Part shown: piece by piece, positions 6,697 through 17,122 of the stretch
Layout of the letters: each line of letters starts with the position of its first letter
Numbering within the stretch: position 1 is the stretch's first letter
Origin: Burkholderia stagnalis
GTDB taxonomy: Bacteria > Pseudomonadota > Gammaproteobacteria > Burkholderiales > Burkholderiaceae
Direction of reading: 5' to 3'
Assembly (NCBI RefSeq): GCF_902830275.1
Contig: NZ_CADESW010000012.1
Span: forward strand, 62,001-126,000
DNA: 64,000 bases
Notes under the pieces: generated by a model
What the model saw: only the letters and a program-made list of their open reading frames with translations
Database searches by the model: none
Told to the model about the DNA's origin: nothing
Position numbers and translations under genes: made by a program

Positions 6697-9066
6697 TCAG
6701 TAATCCTGCCGCTCGCGCTCGATCCGCATCCCGCCGTCGTGACGCGCATGCGTGCCGTCGTCGGTCGAACGCTCGCGCATGATCCGCATCACGTCCGGAT
6801 TGGTCCGCACGCGCCGCATCACGTTCGCGAGGTGGACGCGGTCGCTGACCTGGATCACGAAGCGCAACACCGTCGATTCGTGCGTGAGATCCTCGTCCAT
6901 CGCGATGTGGACGATGTTCGCGTCGGCCGACGTGATGTCCGCCGCAACCCGCGCGAAAATCCCCTTCGTGTTCTTCACGAGCGCCTTCACCGCGACGTCG
7001 AACAGGCGGCCCGGCTGCGGCGCCCACTCGACATCGATCCAGCGGCCCGGATCGCGGCGATGGATGCGCTGCGCGACACGGCAATCGGTCGTATGAATCG
7101 CCATCCCGAGGCCGATGCCGATATAGCCCATGATCGCGTCGCCCGGAATCGGCCGGCAGCACGCGGACAACTGCACCGACATCCCTTCCGTGCCGGTGAT
7201 CACGACCGGCGGCGCATGATGCGCGGCATGGCGCTCTGCCTTCGGCAGGTCGTCGTCCGCATCGCGGCCGCTCATCAGCACCTCGATGCGCTTGGCCATC
7301 ACCGCGGCGACGCGGCGGCCGAGGCCGATATCCGCGAAGATTTCCTGGCGGCTCTTGTTGCCCGTCCACTGCACGAGCTTTTCCCACACTTCCGGCGTGA
7401 CGTCGGCGAGCGCGAGGCCGTAGCCCTTCAGGCTCTGGTCGACGAGCCGCTCGCCGAGCTGCACCGACTCGTTCAGGCGCATCGTCTTCAGGTAGTGACG
7501 GATCGCCGAACGGGCCTTGCCGGTGCGCACGAAGCCGAGCCACGCGGGGTTCGGCTTCGAATACGGCGCGGTGATCACTTCGACGATGTCGCCGCTCTTC
7601 AGCTCGGTGCGCAGCGGCAGCAGCTCGTTGTTGATCTTCACGGCGACGCACTGATTGCCGAGATCGCTGTGGATCGAATACGCGAAGTCGAGCGCCGTGG
7701 CGCCGCGCGGGAGCGCCATGATCTTCGACTTCGGGGTGAACACGTAGACCGCATCCGGGAACAGGTCGATCTTCACGTGCTCGAGGAATTCGCTCGAATC
7801 GCCGGCCTCGCTCTGGATGTCGAGCAGCGACTTCAGCCACTGGTGCGCGCGCTTCTGCACGTCGCTGAGATCCGCGCTGCTACCGTTCTTGTACAGCCAG
7901 TGCGCGGCCACGCCCGCCTCGGCGATCTCGTGCATCTTGCGCGTGCGCACCTGGAACTCGATCGGCGCGCCGAACGGGCCGACCAGCGTCGTATGCAGCG
8001 ACTGGTAGCCGTTGATCTTCGGGATCGCGATGTAGTCCTTGAACTTGCCCGGAACGGGCTTGTAGAGCGCATGCAGCGCGCCGATGCACGTGTAGCAGTC
8101 GAGCGGATTCTCGACGACGACGCGAAAGCCGTACACGTCGAGCACCTGCGAGAACGACAGCTGCTTGTCGCGCATCTTCCGGTACACGCTGTAGATGGTC
8201 TTCTCGCGCCCGGTGATCTCGGCGTCGATCTTCGCGTCCGCCATCGCGCGCTGCGCGGCTTCGAGGATCTTGCCGATCACCTCGCGGCGGTTGCCGCGCG
8301 CGGCCTTCACCGCCTTCTCGAGCGTCGCGTAGCGATGCGGATTGAAGTTCGCGAAGCTCATGTCCTGCAGCTCGCGATACGTATTGTTCAGACCGAGGCG
8401 GTGCGCGATCGGCGCATAGATGTCGAGCGTCTCGCGCGCGACGCGGCGGCGCTTTTCCATCGGCACCGCGCCGAGCGTGCGCATGTTGTGCAGGCGATCG
8501 GCGAGCTTGACGAGGATGACCCGCACGTCGCGCGCCATCGCGAGCAGCATCTTGCGGAAGTTTTCCGCCTGCGCTTCCTCGCGGCTGCGGAATTCCATCT
8601 TGTCGAGCTTGGACAGCCCGTCGACCAGCTCGGCGACCTTCGGCCCGAACCGTTCGGCCAGCTCGCTCTTGGTGACGCCCTGGTCCTCCATCACGTCGTG
8701 CAGCAGCGCGGCCATGACCGCCTGCGCGTCGAGCTTCCAGCCGGCGCAGATTTCCGCGACGGCGACAGGATGGGTGATGTAGGGTTCGCCGCTCTGGCGA
8801 TATTGACCGAGGTGGGCTTCGTCGCTGAAGTGGAACGCCGCCTTGACCTCTTTGATTTCCTCCGGAGCGAGATACTCGGCCAGCGCGGCAGTCAGATTCG
8901 CGATCGAAACGACGCCGTGCTTGCGCGGTTGCTCCGGGGTGGCGGTCGGCCCGAACAGATGCCGGAAGGACTGTTCGAGGACCGCGTCGATGTACTGGCG
9001 CGCAGGCGATTGTGCCGTGGCTTCGGTGGTCGGATCCGCGGAGGCGGACGATGGGGTGGTGCTCAT
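6697..9066 (-). CDS. spoT: bifunctional (p)ppGpp synthetase/hydrolase
   Basis: A protein of 789 residues from the ATG at 9066, which has GAGGAGG just upstream. Domains in order: the HD hydrolase with HPVAVAEI and the catalytic ALLHDVMED; the RelA/SpoT synthetase with GKFKDYIAIPKINGYQSLHT; a TGS domain; a conserved CCRPIPGD Cys motif; and a C-terminal ACT domain. An intact HD site and intact synthetase core indicate an enzyme that both makes and degrades the alarmone (p)ppGpp, the SpoT/Rel type. It follows rpoZ on the same strand, as in many proteobacteria where gmk-rpoZ-spoT form one unit. Cytoplasmic. Confidence 0.96.
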   Translation of the reverse strand: MSTTPSSASADPTTEATAQSPARQYIDAVLEQSFRHLFGPTATPEQPRKHGVVSIANLTAALAEYLAPEEIKEVKAAFHFSDEAHLGQYRQSGEPYITHPVAVAEICAGWKLDAQAVMAALLHDVMEDQGVTKSELAERFGPKVAELVDGLSKLDKMEFRSREEAQAENFRKMLLAMARDVRVILVKLADRLHNMRTLGAVPMEKRRRVARETLDIYAPIAHRLGLNNTYRELQDMSFANFNPHRYATLEKAVKAARGNRREVIGKILEAAQRAMADAKIDAEITGREKTIYSVYRKMRDKQLSFSQVLDVYGFRVVVENPLDCYTCIGALHALYKPVPGKFKDYIAIPKINGYQSLHTTLVGPFGAPIEFQVRTRKMHEIAEAGVAAHWLYKNGSSADLSDVQKRAHQWLKSLLDIQSEAGDSSEFLEHVKIDLFPDAVYVFTPKSKIMALPRGATALDFAYSIHSDLGNQCVAVKINNELLPLRTELKSGDIVEVITAPYSKPNPAWLGFVRTGKARSAIRHYLKTMRLNESVQLGERLVDQSLKGYGLALADVTPEVWEKLVQWTGNKSRQEIFADIGLGRRVAAVMAKRIEVLMSGRDADDDLPKAERHAAHHAPPVVITGTEGMSVQLSACCRPIPGDAIMGYIGIGLGMAIHTTDCRVAQRIHRRDPGRWIDVEWAPQPGRLFDVAVKALVKNTKGIFARVAADITSADANIVHIAMDEDLTHESTVLRFVIQVSDRVHLANVMRRVRTNPDVMRIMRERSTDDGTHARHDGGMRIERERQDY

Positions 9067-9130
9067 ATTCGCCTCCTCGGTCAGCAATCGTTGCGCGCGT
9101 GGACTACATGGCTGGCGTGAAGCGGTGCGG

Positions 9131-9334
9131 TTAGACCGGCACCTTCTTCAGCATCTCGACGCCAACCTGGCCAGCCGCGATCTCGCGCAGCGCGACGACG
9201 GTCGGCTTGTCGCGGCTTTCGATCTTCGGCGTGTGGCCTTGCGCGAGCTGACGCGCGCGATAGGTGGCGGCAAGCGCCAGTTCGAAGCGGTTCGGGATCT
9301 GCTTCAGGCAGTCTTCGACAGTAATGCGAGCCAT
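9131..9334 (-). CDS. rpoZ: RNA polymerase omega subunit
   Basis: A protein of 67 residues, [30 protein letters not shown]..., the canonical omega N-terminus with the conserved [13 protein letters not shown] helix that clamps the beta-prime subunit. It assists RNA polymerase assembly and carries part of a ppGpp-binding site in enteric bacteria, which fits its position directly before spoT. It sits 60 bases after gmk. Confidence 0.97.
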
Positions 9335-9394
9335 GGTGGGTAATTCCTTCTGAATATAGTGCTTATTCTACCTTATGTCCCTTGTCCGTCGCCG

Positions 9395-10084
<690 letters not shown>

Positions 10085-11008
10085 TTACTCCAGGTTTTGC
10101 ACTTGCTCGCGCATCTGCTCGATCAGCAGCTTCAGCGCCATCGACGCGTCGGCCAGTTCCTTGGCCGCCGCCTTCGAGCCGAGCGTGTTCGCTTCGCGAT
10201 TCAGTTCCTGCATCATGAAGTCGAGGCGCTTGCCGACGCGGCCGCCCTTCTCGATCACATGACGCGTTTCGTTCAGGTGCGCGGTGAGCCGCGACAGCTC
10301 TTCCGCGATGTCGATCCGGATCCCGTACATCGTCACTTCCTGACGGATGCGCTCCGCGGCTTCCTCGCGCGTCACGATCGGCGCGCTGCCTTCCGGCGCC
10401 GCGATGCCGAGCGCTTCCTGCAGCCGCTCGACGATCTTCTGCTGGTGCTTCGCGATCAGCTCCGGCACGAGCGGCGTGATGCGCGCGACGATCGCCTCCA
10501 TCTCGGCGACGTTCGACAGCAGCATCGCGGCGAGCTGCGCGCCTTCGCGCGAGCGCACGACGACCAGCTCGTTGATCGCTTCCTTGCCGCACGCGAGCAC
10601 CGCATCGCGGATCGCGTCGGCCGACACGCCGCTTTCGGCGATCACGCCGGGCCAGCGCAGGATCTCGCCCGCGCGCAGGCGGCCGACGCCCGGGAACGAC
10701 TCGAGCACCGTGCGCTCGAGATCGGCGAGCTGGCCGAGCGCCGCCTGGTTCAGCGCGCCCGCGCCGATGCTCTGCTCGCCGCGCTGCAGGTTGATGCGCA
10801 CGTCCACCTTGCCGCGCGACAGCTTGTTCATCAGCATCTCGCGCAGTGCGGGCTCGCAGGCGCGCACGTCGTCGGGCATGCGGAAATTCAGGTCGAGGAA
10901 ACGCGAGTTCACGGTGCGCAATTCGACCGACACGCTGGTGCCGCCGTTGCCCGTCGCCGCCGCGAGTTCGCGCGTGGCGCTCGCATAGCCCGTCATGCTG
11001 TAGATCAT
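10085..11008 (-). CDS. yicC: YicC family endoribonuclease
   Basis: A protein of 307 residues starting [10 protein letters not shown], the usual YicC start motif. The N-terminal domain has [18 protein letters not shown] and the C-terminal DUF1732 region has [22 protein letters not shown]. YicC proteins are stress-linked endoribonucleases; in E. coli the protein promotes degradation of the small RNA RyhB. It heads the leftward yicC-gmk-rpoZ-spoT run and is divergent from rph across a 173-bp promoter region. Confidence 0.95.
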   Translation of the reverse strand: MIYSMTGYASATRELAAATGNGGTSVSVELRTVNSRFLDLNFRMPDDVRACEPALREMLMNKLSRGKVDVRINLQRGEQSIGAGALNQAALGQLADLERTVLESFPGVGRLRAGEILRWPGVIAESGVSADAIRDAVLACGKEAINELVVVRSREGAQLAAMLLSNVAEMEAIVARITPLVPELIAKHQQKIVERLQEALGIAAPEGSAPIVTREEAAERIRQEVTMYGIRIDIAEELSRLTAHLNETRHVIEKGGRVGKRLDFMMQELNREANTLGSKAAAKELADASMALKLLIEQMREQVQNLE

Positions 11009-11181
11009 GGTTCGTCTCGCCGTCTGGATGCCCTCGCGGGCCGGGGATAAGTCGAGGCGCCCGGCGCATTCGCAAGCGCGGGGCGGGAAACGGGCATTAT
11101 CCCATTTTTGGCGCAGACCCCGCCGGGCACGCCAGCCGTTCGGCGCTAAAATCAGGGTTTCCTCTCTGCCATCTTTCCCTC

Positions 11182-11922
11182 ATGACGCAATCCACCTCCC
11201 GGCCGAGCGGCCGCCGCGCCGACGAACTGCGCAAGGTCACCCTCACGCGCCACTACACGAAGCACGCGGAAGGCTCCGTGCTGGTCGAATTCGGCGATAC
11301 CAAGGTGATCTGCACGGCGAGCGTCGCCGAGCGCGTGCCCGAATTCCTGCGCGAGCGCGGGCAAGGCTGGCTGACCGCCGAATACGGGATGCTGCCGCGC
11401 GCAACGCATACGCGCAGCGATCGCGAGGCGGCGCGCGGCAAGCAGACGGGCCGCACGCAGGAAATTCAGCGCCTGATCGGCCGCGCGCTGCGCGCGGTGT
11501 TCGACCTGGAAGCGCTCGGCCCGCGCACGATCCACATCGACTGCGACGTGATCCAGGCCGACGGCGGCACGCGCACCGCGAGCATCACCGGCGCATTCGT
11601 CGCCGCGCACGATGCGGTGTCGAAGCTGATCGCCGCCGGCAAACTCGCACGCTCGCCGATCACCGACCACGTCGCCGCGATTTCGGTCGGCGTGTTCGAG
11701 GGCACCCCGGTGCTCGATCTCGATTACCCGGAAGATTCGCGCTGCGACACCGACATGAACGTCGTGATGACGGGCGCGGGCGGCTTCGTCGAAGTCCAGG
11801 GCACGGCGGAAGGCGTGCCGTTCTCGCGCGACGAGATGAACGCGCTGCTCGACCTCGCGCAAAGCGGGATCGGCGAGCTCGTGCGGCTGCAGAAGGACGC
11901 GCTGGGTGTGAGCCATGTCTGA
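11182..11922 (+). CDS. rph: ribonuclease PH
   Basis: A protein of 246 residues from the ATG at 11182 ([17 protein letters not shown]). It shows the phosphorolytic core with [17 protein letters not shown], the phosphate-binding [15 protein letters not shown] and the [19 protein letters not shown] strand. It trims tRNA 3' ends by phosphorolysis. Full length without the frameshift known from E. coli K-12. It overlaps rdgB by 8 bases, so the two are translationally coupled. Confidence 0.96.
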   Translation: MTQSTSRPSGRRADELRKVTLTRHYTKHAEGSVLVEFGDTKVICTASVAERVPEFLRERGQGWLTAEYGMLPRATHTRSDREAARGKQTGRTQEIQRLIGRALRAVFDLEALGPRTIHIDCDVIQADGGTRTASITGAFVAAHDAVSKLIAAGKLARSPITDHVAAISVGVFEGTPVLDLDYPEDSRCDTDMNVVMTGAGGFVEVQGTAEGVPFSRDEMNALLDLAQSGIGELVRLQKDALGVSHV

Positions 11923-12541
11923 CGATCGCATCACGCCGTCGCTGTCGCGCATCGTGCTCGCGTCGAACAACGCGGGCAAGCTGCGCGAATTCACGGCGAT
12001 GTTCTCCACCGTCGGCATCGACGTGATTCCGCAGGGCGACCTCGCGGTGCCCGAAGCGGACGAGCCGTACCGCACGTTCATCGAGAACGCGCTGACGAAG
12101 GCGCGGCACGCGTCGCAGCTCACCGGGCTGCCGGCGATCGCCGACGATTCCGGGTTGTGCGTGCGCGCCCTGCGCGGCGCGCCGGGCGTCTATTCGGCGC
12201 GCTATGCGCAGCGCGCGGGGCTCGAGAAAGGCGACGCGGCGAACAACGCGCATCTCGTCGATCAGCTGCGCGGCGTCGACGATCGCCGCGCGTATTACTG
12301 CTGCGTGCTCGCGCTCGTGCGCCATGCCGACGATCCGGAGCCGCTGTTCGCCGAAGGCCGCTGGCACGGCGAGATCGTCGACGCGCCGCGCGGTGCGCAC
12401 GGATTCGGCTACGACCCGTATTTCTACCTGCCGTCGCTCGGCGCGACGGCGGCGGAACTGGAGCCGCCCGTGAAGAACGCGCTCAGCCATCGCGCGCTCG
12501 CGCTCAAGGCGCTGCTCGCGCGGCTCGCGGAGGTGGAATGA
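11915..12541 (+). CDS. rdgB: dITP/XTP pyrophosphatase (Ham1/RdgB)
   Basis: A protein of 208 residues with the family signature [11 protein letters not shown] near the N-terminus, the metal-binding [22 protein letters not shown] loop and the C-terminal [14 protein letters not shown] and [11 protein letters not shown] motifs. It hydrolyses ITP, dITP and XTP to the monophosphates and so keeps deaminated purines out of nucleic acids. It overlaps rph at its start and hemW at its stop (ATGA). Confidence 0.96.
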   Translation: MSDDRITPSLSRIVLASNNAGKLREFTAMFSTVGIDVIPQGDLAVPEADEPYRTFIENALTKARHASQLTGLPAIADDSGLCVRALRGAPGVYSARYAQRAGLEKGDAANNAHLVDQLRGVDDRRAYYCCVLALVRHADDPEPLFAEGRWHGEIVDAPRGAHGFGYDPYFYLPSLGATAAELEPPVKNALSHRALALKALLARLAEVE

Positions 12542-13752
12542 GCCAGGCTGCGGACACCGGCGCGCGCGTCGTCGCGACCTTCACGTCGCCCGGCCAGGTG
12601 CGGCTCACGTCGCTGCCGCCGCTCGCGCTGTACGTGCATTTCCCGTGGTGCGTGCGCAAGTGCCCGTATTGCGACTTCAACTCGCACGAGTGGAAGGGTG
12701 AACGGTTTCCGGAAACCGAGTATCTCGACGCGCTGCGTGCCGATCTCGAGCACGCGCTGCCGCTCGTCTGGGGCCGCCAGGTGCATACCGTGTTCATCGG
12801 CGGCGGCACGCCGAGCCTGCTGTCCGCGGCCGGCCTCGACCGCCTGCTGTCCGACGTGCGCGCGCTGCTGCCGCTCGACGCGGATGCCGAGATCACGCTC
12901 GAGGCGAATCCGGGCACCTTCGAGGCCGCGAAGTTCGCGCAGTTCCGTGCGAGCGGCGTGAACCGCCTGTCGGTCGGCATCCAGAGCTTCAACGAGGCAC
13001 ACCTGAAGGCGCTCGGCCGTATCCACGACGCCGCGCAGGCGCGCGCGGCCGTCGAGGTCGCGGCGCGGACGTTCGACAACTTCAACCTCGACCTGATGTT
13101 CGCGCTGCCGAACCAGACGCTCGACGAATGCCGCACCGACGTCGAGACGGCGCTCGCGTTCGCGCCGCCGCATCTGTCGCTGTATCACCTGACGCTCGAG
13201 CCGAACACGCTGTTCGCGAAGTTTCCGCCTGCCGTGCCGGACGACGACGCATCGGCCGACATGCAGGAATGGATCCACGCGCGCACGGCCGAGGCCGGTT
13301 ACGAGCGCTACGAGGTGTCCGCGTATGCGAAGCCGCACCACCAGTGCAAGCACAACCTGAACTACTGGCGCTTCGGCGACTATCTCGGCATCGGCGCCGG
13401 CGCGCACACGAAGCTGTCGTTCCCGAACCGCATCGTGCGGCAGGCGCGCTACAAGCACCCGGCGACCTTCATCGAGCAGGCGCTGGCCGGCACCCCGGTG
13501 CAGGAGGAGCGCGAAGTCGGCGCGCGCGACCTGCCGTTCGAGTTCATGCTGAACACGCTGCGGCTCGTCGAGGGCTTCCCGGTGCACAGCTTCGCCGAGC
13601 GCACCGGGCTGCCGATGAGCACGATCGAGCCGGCGCTCAAGGAAGCGGAGCGGCGCGGGCTGATCACGCGCGACTTCACGCAGATTGCGCCGACGCCGCT
13701 CGGCCAGCGTTTCCTCAACGATCTGCAGGAACTGTTCCTGCGCGACGATTGA
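12538..13752 (+). CDS. hemW: HemW, radical-SAM heme chaperone
   Basis: A protein of 404 residues. The start ATG at 12538 overlaps the rdgB stop as ATGA and follows GGAGGTGG. The radical-SAM cluster motif reads CVRKCPYCDFNSHEW, with the extra CDF Cys typical of the HemN/HemW group. GGGTPS and the C-terminal winged-helix region (about 320-400) follow. HemW homologues were long called oxygen-independent coproporphyrinogen oxidases, but they lack the HemN N-terminal residues and act as heme-binding chaperones. The rph-rdgB-hemW order is common in beta-proteobacteria. Confidence 0.93.
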   Translation: MSQAADTGARVVATFTSPGQVRLTSLPPLALYVHFPWCVRKCPYCDFNSHEWKGERFPETEYLDALRADLEHALPLVWGRQVHTVFIGGGTPSLLSAAGLDRLLSDVRALLPLDADAEITLEANPGTFEAAKFAQFRASGVNRLSVGIQSFNEAHLKALGRIHDAAQARAAVEVAARTFDNFNLDLMFALPNQTLDECRTDVETALAFAPPHLSLYHLTLEPNTLFAKFPPAVPDDDASADMQEWIHARTAEAGYERYEVSAYAKPHHQCKHNLNYWRFGDYLGIGAGAHTKLSFPNRIVRQARYKHPATFIEQALAGTPVQEEREVGARDLPFEFMLNTLRLVEGFPVHSFAERTGLPMSTIEPALKEAERRGLITRDFTQIAPTPLGQRFLNDLQELFLRDD

Positions 13753-13844
13753 CCACCACGGCCGCATCGCTCTGCGACCGGAGTCGGCACCCAGGTACCG
13801 TCTCCGGTCTACATGCGCGGCATTTCGGTTACAATGCCGCCTCC

Positions 13845-13932
13845 GGAAGCGTGGCCGAGCGGTTTAAGGCACTGGTCTTGAAAACCAGCGACGGGCAACT
13901 GTCCGTGAGTTCGAATCTCACCGCTTCCGCCA
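13845..13932 (+). tRNA. tRNA-Ser(TGA)
   Basis: An 88-nt class II tRNA. Acceptor GGAAGCG pairs with CGCTTCC, the anticodon stem CTGGT/ACCAG carries TGA at 13879-13881, the long variable arm is present, and CCA is encoded. TACAAT at 13830-13835 is a likely -10 box. Confidence 0.98.
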
Positions 13933-13936
13933 GAAC

Positions 13937-13977
13937 ATCCCGCCGACGCTCGCGCAGCCAGGCGGGATTTTTCTTTT
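13937..13977 (+). terminator. terminator of tRNA-Ser(TGA)
   Basis: The stem ATCCCGCC (13937-13944) pairs with GGCGGGAT (13961-13968) and is followed by TTTTCTTTT. Confidence 0.85.
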
Positions 13978-14119
13978 GCGCGGCCGTCGGCCACGCGCCG
14001 CGGCAATGCGCGCGTTGCACCGCCATCGCCTAGAATTCGGATCAGACCGGCGACACGAACGCCGCCGCGCATTCGATGCCGCGCGAGCTTACCCGCTCGC
14101 GCCGCACACGGAGACCGTC

Positions 14120-14413
14120 ATGTCCGAACAGTCGACTCCCATCCGCCACGTCGATTACGAAGGTTTCGAGATTCACGTGGTGCCGGCCCCGCTGCCGGGC
14201 GACGACACGCGCTTCACGTACACCGGCTACGTGTGCCACCCCGGCGCGAATCCGGCGCTGCCCGGCCATGCGGTGCCGTTCCATGCCGACGGCGAAGAAA
14301 GCTTCCCCAGTCTCGACGAAGCGATCCACGAAGCGGTGCACGTCGGACGCAGCATCGTCGACGGCACGCATCCGGACCTGTCGGTGCTGTCGCTCGTCAC
14401 CCACGGCTACTGA
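14120..14413 (+). CDS. conserved hypothetical protein, 97 aa
   Basis: The ATG at 14120 follows GGAGACC. The product is small, acidic and soluble: MSEQSTPIRHVDYEGFEIHV leads into a beta-rich segment (DDTRFTYTGYVCHPG) and an alpha-helical region (FPSLDEAIHEAVHVGRSIVDG). The pattern suggests a compact alpha/beta fold in which a short sheet senses or binds something, but no named family is recognised and no catalytic motif is seen. No signal peptide. Confidence 0.75.
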   Translation: MSEQSTPIRHVDYEGFEIHVVPAPLPGDDTRFTYTGYVCHPGANPALPGHAVPFHADGEESFPSLDEAIHEAVHVGRSIVDGTHPDLSVLSLVTHGY

Positions 14414-14750
14414 GGCGCCGTCCGACACGTCCGGTAGCGCGCCGATGCGGCGCGATGCCGTTGCGCAAGCAGGCGGCACGCGTCACCTTTCGATGCCGAT
14501 CAGCGCCGCCGCTCACGTCATGCATTTATCGCGCCATCCCGGCGTGCGCGCACGCCGCTGACTCGCCCCGCTCGCCTGCGCGCAACAGTGTCAGGCAGGT
14601 TCCGCTTCGGCACCGTCGCGCGCCGCGTGCGTTTGCCGGCATCATCGTCCGCCACCGTAATGCGCACGCCGCGCGATATGTGTTTCCCCCGATGTCGCGG
14701 CACGGGCCCGCGACTATCATCTGTGTATAGTCAGACCTGCCCACCTTTCC
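14414..14750 (+). other. intergenic region without a recognised gene
   Basis: A stretch of 337 bases between the 97-residue protein and the lipoprotein gene. TATAGT at 14726-14731 may be the -10 box for the lipoprotein gene; no good -35 was found. No repeat, RNA or coding signal was seen. Confidence 0.4.
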
Positions 14751-15245
14751 ATGGTCATCCCGCTCCGCCCGAGCGTCGTCCGCCTGCGCATCGCCGCGCT
14801 GGCCGGCGTTGCCGCGCTCGCCGCCTGCACGATCACGGTCACGCCGCCCGCTCCGCATTCCGTGGTGATACTGCCGTCGATCACGCGCAGCGCAAATATC
14901 GCCCAATACCGCACCGAAGTCGCCGAACGCGTCGCCGAAAGCAATCCGTCGGGCATGTTGCACGGCACGCCGCAGGCAATGCTGCGCTCGCTCGTCGTGG
15001 TCGCGTTCACCGTCGACCGCAACGGCCAGCTCGTGCACGCGTCGGTATATCGCAGCAATGGCGACAGCGAAGCCGAAGCGCTCGCGCTCGCGTCACTGCG
15101 CCGTTCGGCGCCGCTGCCGCCGCCGCCCGCGAAGCTGCTCGACGGCAAAGGCCAGCTGGAGCTGATGGAGGGCTGGCTCTTCAACGACAACGGCAAGTTC
15201 CAGCTGCAAAGCACGGCGTCGGCACAGGCCCAGTCGATCGACTGA
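14751..15245 (+). CDS. lipoprotein with a TonB C-terminal-like domain
   Basis: A protein of 164 residues with a lipoprotein signal: Arg-containing n-region, hydrophobic core and lipobox LAAC, giving an acylated Cys26. After a short linker (TITVTPPAPHS), residues about 45-150 resemble the C-terminal domain of TonB-family energy transducers, with AMLRSLVVVAFTVDRNGQLVHASVYRSNGDSEAEALALASLRRSAPLP. The missing N-terminal membrane helix and the lipid anchor mean it is not a classical TonB. It probably binds a partner at the outer or inner membrane face. Confidence 0.75.
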   Translation: MVIPLRPSVVRLRIAALAGVAALAACTITVTPPAPHSVVILPSITRSANIAQYRTEVAERVAESNPSGMLHGTPQAMLRSLVVVAFTVDRNGQLVHASVYRSNGDSEAEALALASLRRSAPLPPPPAKLLDGKGQLELMEGWLFNDNGKFQLQSTASAQAQSID

Positions 15246-15516
15246 ATGCGCGCCGCGCGCGATTGCCGGTGCGCGCCGCCGCTGGCTATAATTTTCCGCA
15301 CCCGCGCGGCCATCACGCCGCGTGCGCGTTCGCGCCTCACCCGGCCCGCGAACCGACCATGCCGGCACCGGGCGGCGGCGACCTGCCCGTCTCCCGCGTC
15401 GACCGGCGGATGACGATCGGCGGCGCGCGTCCACGCCGCCACCGCGTCGCGCCCGGCCATTCCGGCAGGCGCCGGCCACAAGGCCACCCCTTCCCCAGAA
15501 CATCACGGAGACCTCC

Positions 15517-16827
15517 ATGTCCGCATCCCCACCGGCCGTTGCGCACGCAACCAGTCCGGCCGGCGCCGTCAGCCACCGTCGCATCGTGTTCGCGAGCTTC
15601 ATCGGCACCGCGATCGAGTTCTACGATTTCTACGTCTACGCGACCGCCGCCGCGCTCGTGATCGGCCCGGTGTTCTTTCCGCACGGCTCGGCGACCGCGC
15701 AGGCGCTGTCCGCGTTCGTCACGTTCGGCATCGCGTTCATCGCGCGACCGATCGGCTCGTTCCTGTTCGGCCATTTCGGCGACCGCATCGGCCGCAAGTC
15801 GACGCTCGTCGCGTCGCTGCTCGTCATGGGCGTGTCGACCACCGCGATCGGCCTCGTACCCGGCTACGACGCGATCGGCACGCTCGCGCCGGTGCTGCTG
15901 TGCGTGCTGCGCTTCGGCCAGGGCATCGGCCTCGGCGGCGAATGGGGCGGCGCCGCGTTGCTCGCAACCGAGCATGCGCCGCAGGGCAAGCGCGGCTGGT
16001 TCGGGATGTTCCCGCAGCTCGGCCCGTCGGTCGGCTTCCTGATGTCGAACGGGCTGTTCTTCGCGCTCGCGCTGTCGCTGTCCGATGTGCAGTTCCGCAG
16101 CTGGGGCTGGCGCATTCCGTTTCTCGTCAGCGCCGTGCTCGTCGCGCTCGGCCTGTACGTGCGCCTGAAGATCGCCGAGACGCCCGCCTTCCAGGCCGCG
16201 CTCGATCGCAACGAGCGCGTGCGCGTGCCGGTCGCGACGCTCGTCACGCATCACTGGCGGCCGACGCTGCTCGGCGCGCTCGCGATGGTGGTCTGCTACA
16301 CGCTGTTCTACATCTCGACGGTGTTCTCGCTGTCGTACGGCGTCGCGACGCTGCATATCCCGCGCCAGACCTTCCTCGGCCTGCTGTGTTTCGCGGTCGT
16401 GTTCATGGGGCTCGCGACGCCGCTGTCGGCCTGGGCATCGGACCGCTTCGGCCGCAAGCCGGTGCTCGCCGCCGGCGCGATCGCGGCGCTGCTGTCCGGC
16501 TTCACGATGGCGCCGCTGCTCGGCAGCGGCTCGATCCCGCTCGTCGCGCTGTTCCTGACGCTCGAACTGTTCCTGATGGGCGTGACGTTCGCGCCGATGG
16601 GCGCGCTGCTGCCGGAGCTGTTCCCGACCAACGTCCGCTACACGGGCGCGGGCGTCGCGTACAACCTGGGCGGGATCCTGGGCGCGTCGATCGCGCCGTA
16701 CATTGCGCAGTTGCTGGCCGCGCAGGGCGGCCTGTCGTGGGTCGGCGGGTATGTGTCGGCCGCGGCGGCGATCAGCCTGCTCGGCGTGCTGCTGATGCGC
16801 GAAACGCGCGACGCATCGCTCGTCTGA
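15517..16827 (+). CDS. MFS transporter, metabolite:H+ symporter (MHS) family
   Basis: A protein of 436 residues from the ATG at 15517, which follows CACGGAGACC. Twelve membrane segments are visible. Family marks are GTAIEFYDFYVYATAAALVIGPVF in the first helix, GHFGDRIGRKSTL in loop 2-3 and GLGGEWGGAALLATEH in helix 5, all typical of the ProP/ShiA/YhjE group, and DRFGRKP in loop 8-9. Relatives carry dicarboxylates, shikimate, proline/betaine or other metabolites with protons; the substrate cannot be read here. No catabolic genes adjoin it. Confidence 0.9.
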   Translation: MSASPPAVAHATSPAGAVSHRRIVFASFIGTAIEFYDFYVYATAAALVIGPVFFPHGSATAQALSAFVTFGIAFIARPIGSFLFGHFGDRIGRKSTLVASLLVMGVSTTAIGLVPGYDAIGTLAPVLLCVLRFGQGIGLGGEWGGAALLATEHAPQGKRGWFGMFPQLGPSVGFLMSNGLFFALALSLSDVQFRSWGWRIPFLVSAVLVALGLYVRLKIAETPAFQAALDRNERVRVPVATLVTHHWRPTLLGALAMVVCYTLFYISTVFSLSYGVATLHIPRQTFLGLLCFAVVFMGLATPLSAWASDRFGRKPVLAAGAIAALLSGFTMAPLLGSGSIPLVALFLTLELFLMGVTFAPMGALLPELFPTNVRYTGAGVAYNLGGILGASIAPYIAQLLAAQGGLSWVGGYVSAAAAISLLGVLLMRETRDASLV

Positions 16828-16922
16828 TACCCGGGGCCGCCCGGGTTGTATGGCGGCCGGCGCCCTCCCATACTGGCAACCGGGCGCGCCGCCGGCTGCG
16901 CCGCGATCGCCAGGGAGCGACC

Positions 16923-17102
16923 ATGAGCATCCGCCTCGGCAATGCCGATCTCATCCTGATCCTGATGCTTGCGTTGGGCTGTGCGCTGCTGCTCGCGACG
17001 CGCTTCCGGCCGAAGACCTGGCGCGGCATCGCGATCGAGGCGCTAGTCGCGAATGTGGCCGCCGTCGCGACGGTACTTGCGGTCGAAGCGCTGCTCGCGT
17101 GA
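16923..17102 (+). CDS. small two-helix membrane protein, 59 aa
   Basis: The ATG at 16923 follows AGGGAGCG. The product has two predicted membrane helices (about residues 9-26 and 37-57) separated by a basic loop (TRFRPKTWRG). It is not recognised as a named family. The good ribosome binding site and the hydrophobic pattern support a real small protein. Confidence 0.65.
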   Translation: MSIRLGNADLILILMLALGCALLLATRFRPKTWRGIAIEALVANVAAVATVLAVEALLA

Positions 17103-17122
17103 GCGCGCGCCGCACTTGTGCG

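Noticed and set aside
6303-6749. 148-residue minus-strand frame with a duplicated peptide over the tRNA region
   Set aside because: The duplicated peptide is a translation of the two identical tRNA-Arg genes on the wrong strand.
6739-9120. 793-residue plus-strand frame opposite spoT
   Set aside because: Antisense shadow of spoT; no domain is recognisable and the composition is His/Arg/Asp-rich as expected from the complement of coding DNA.
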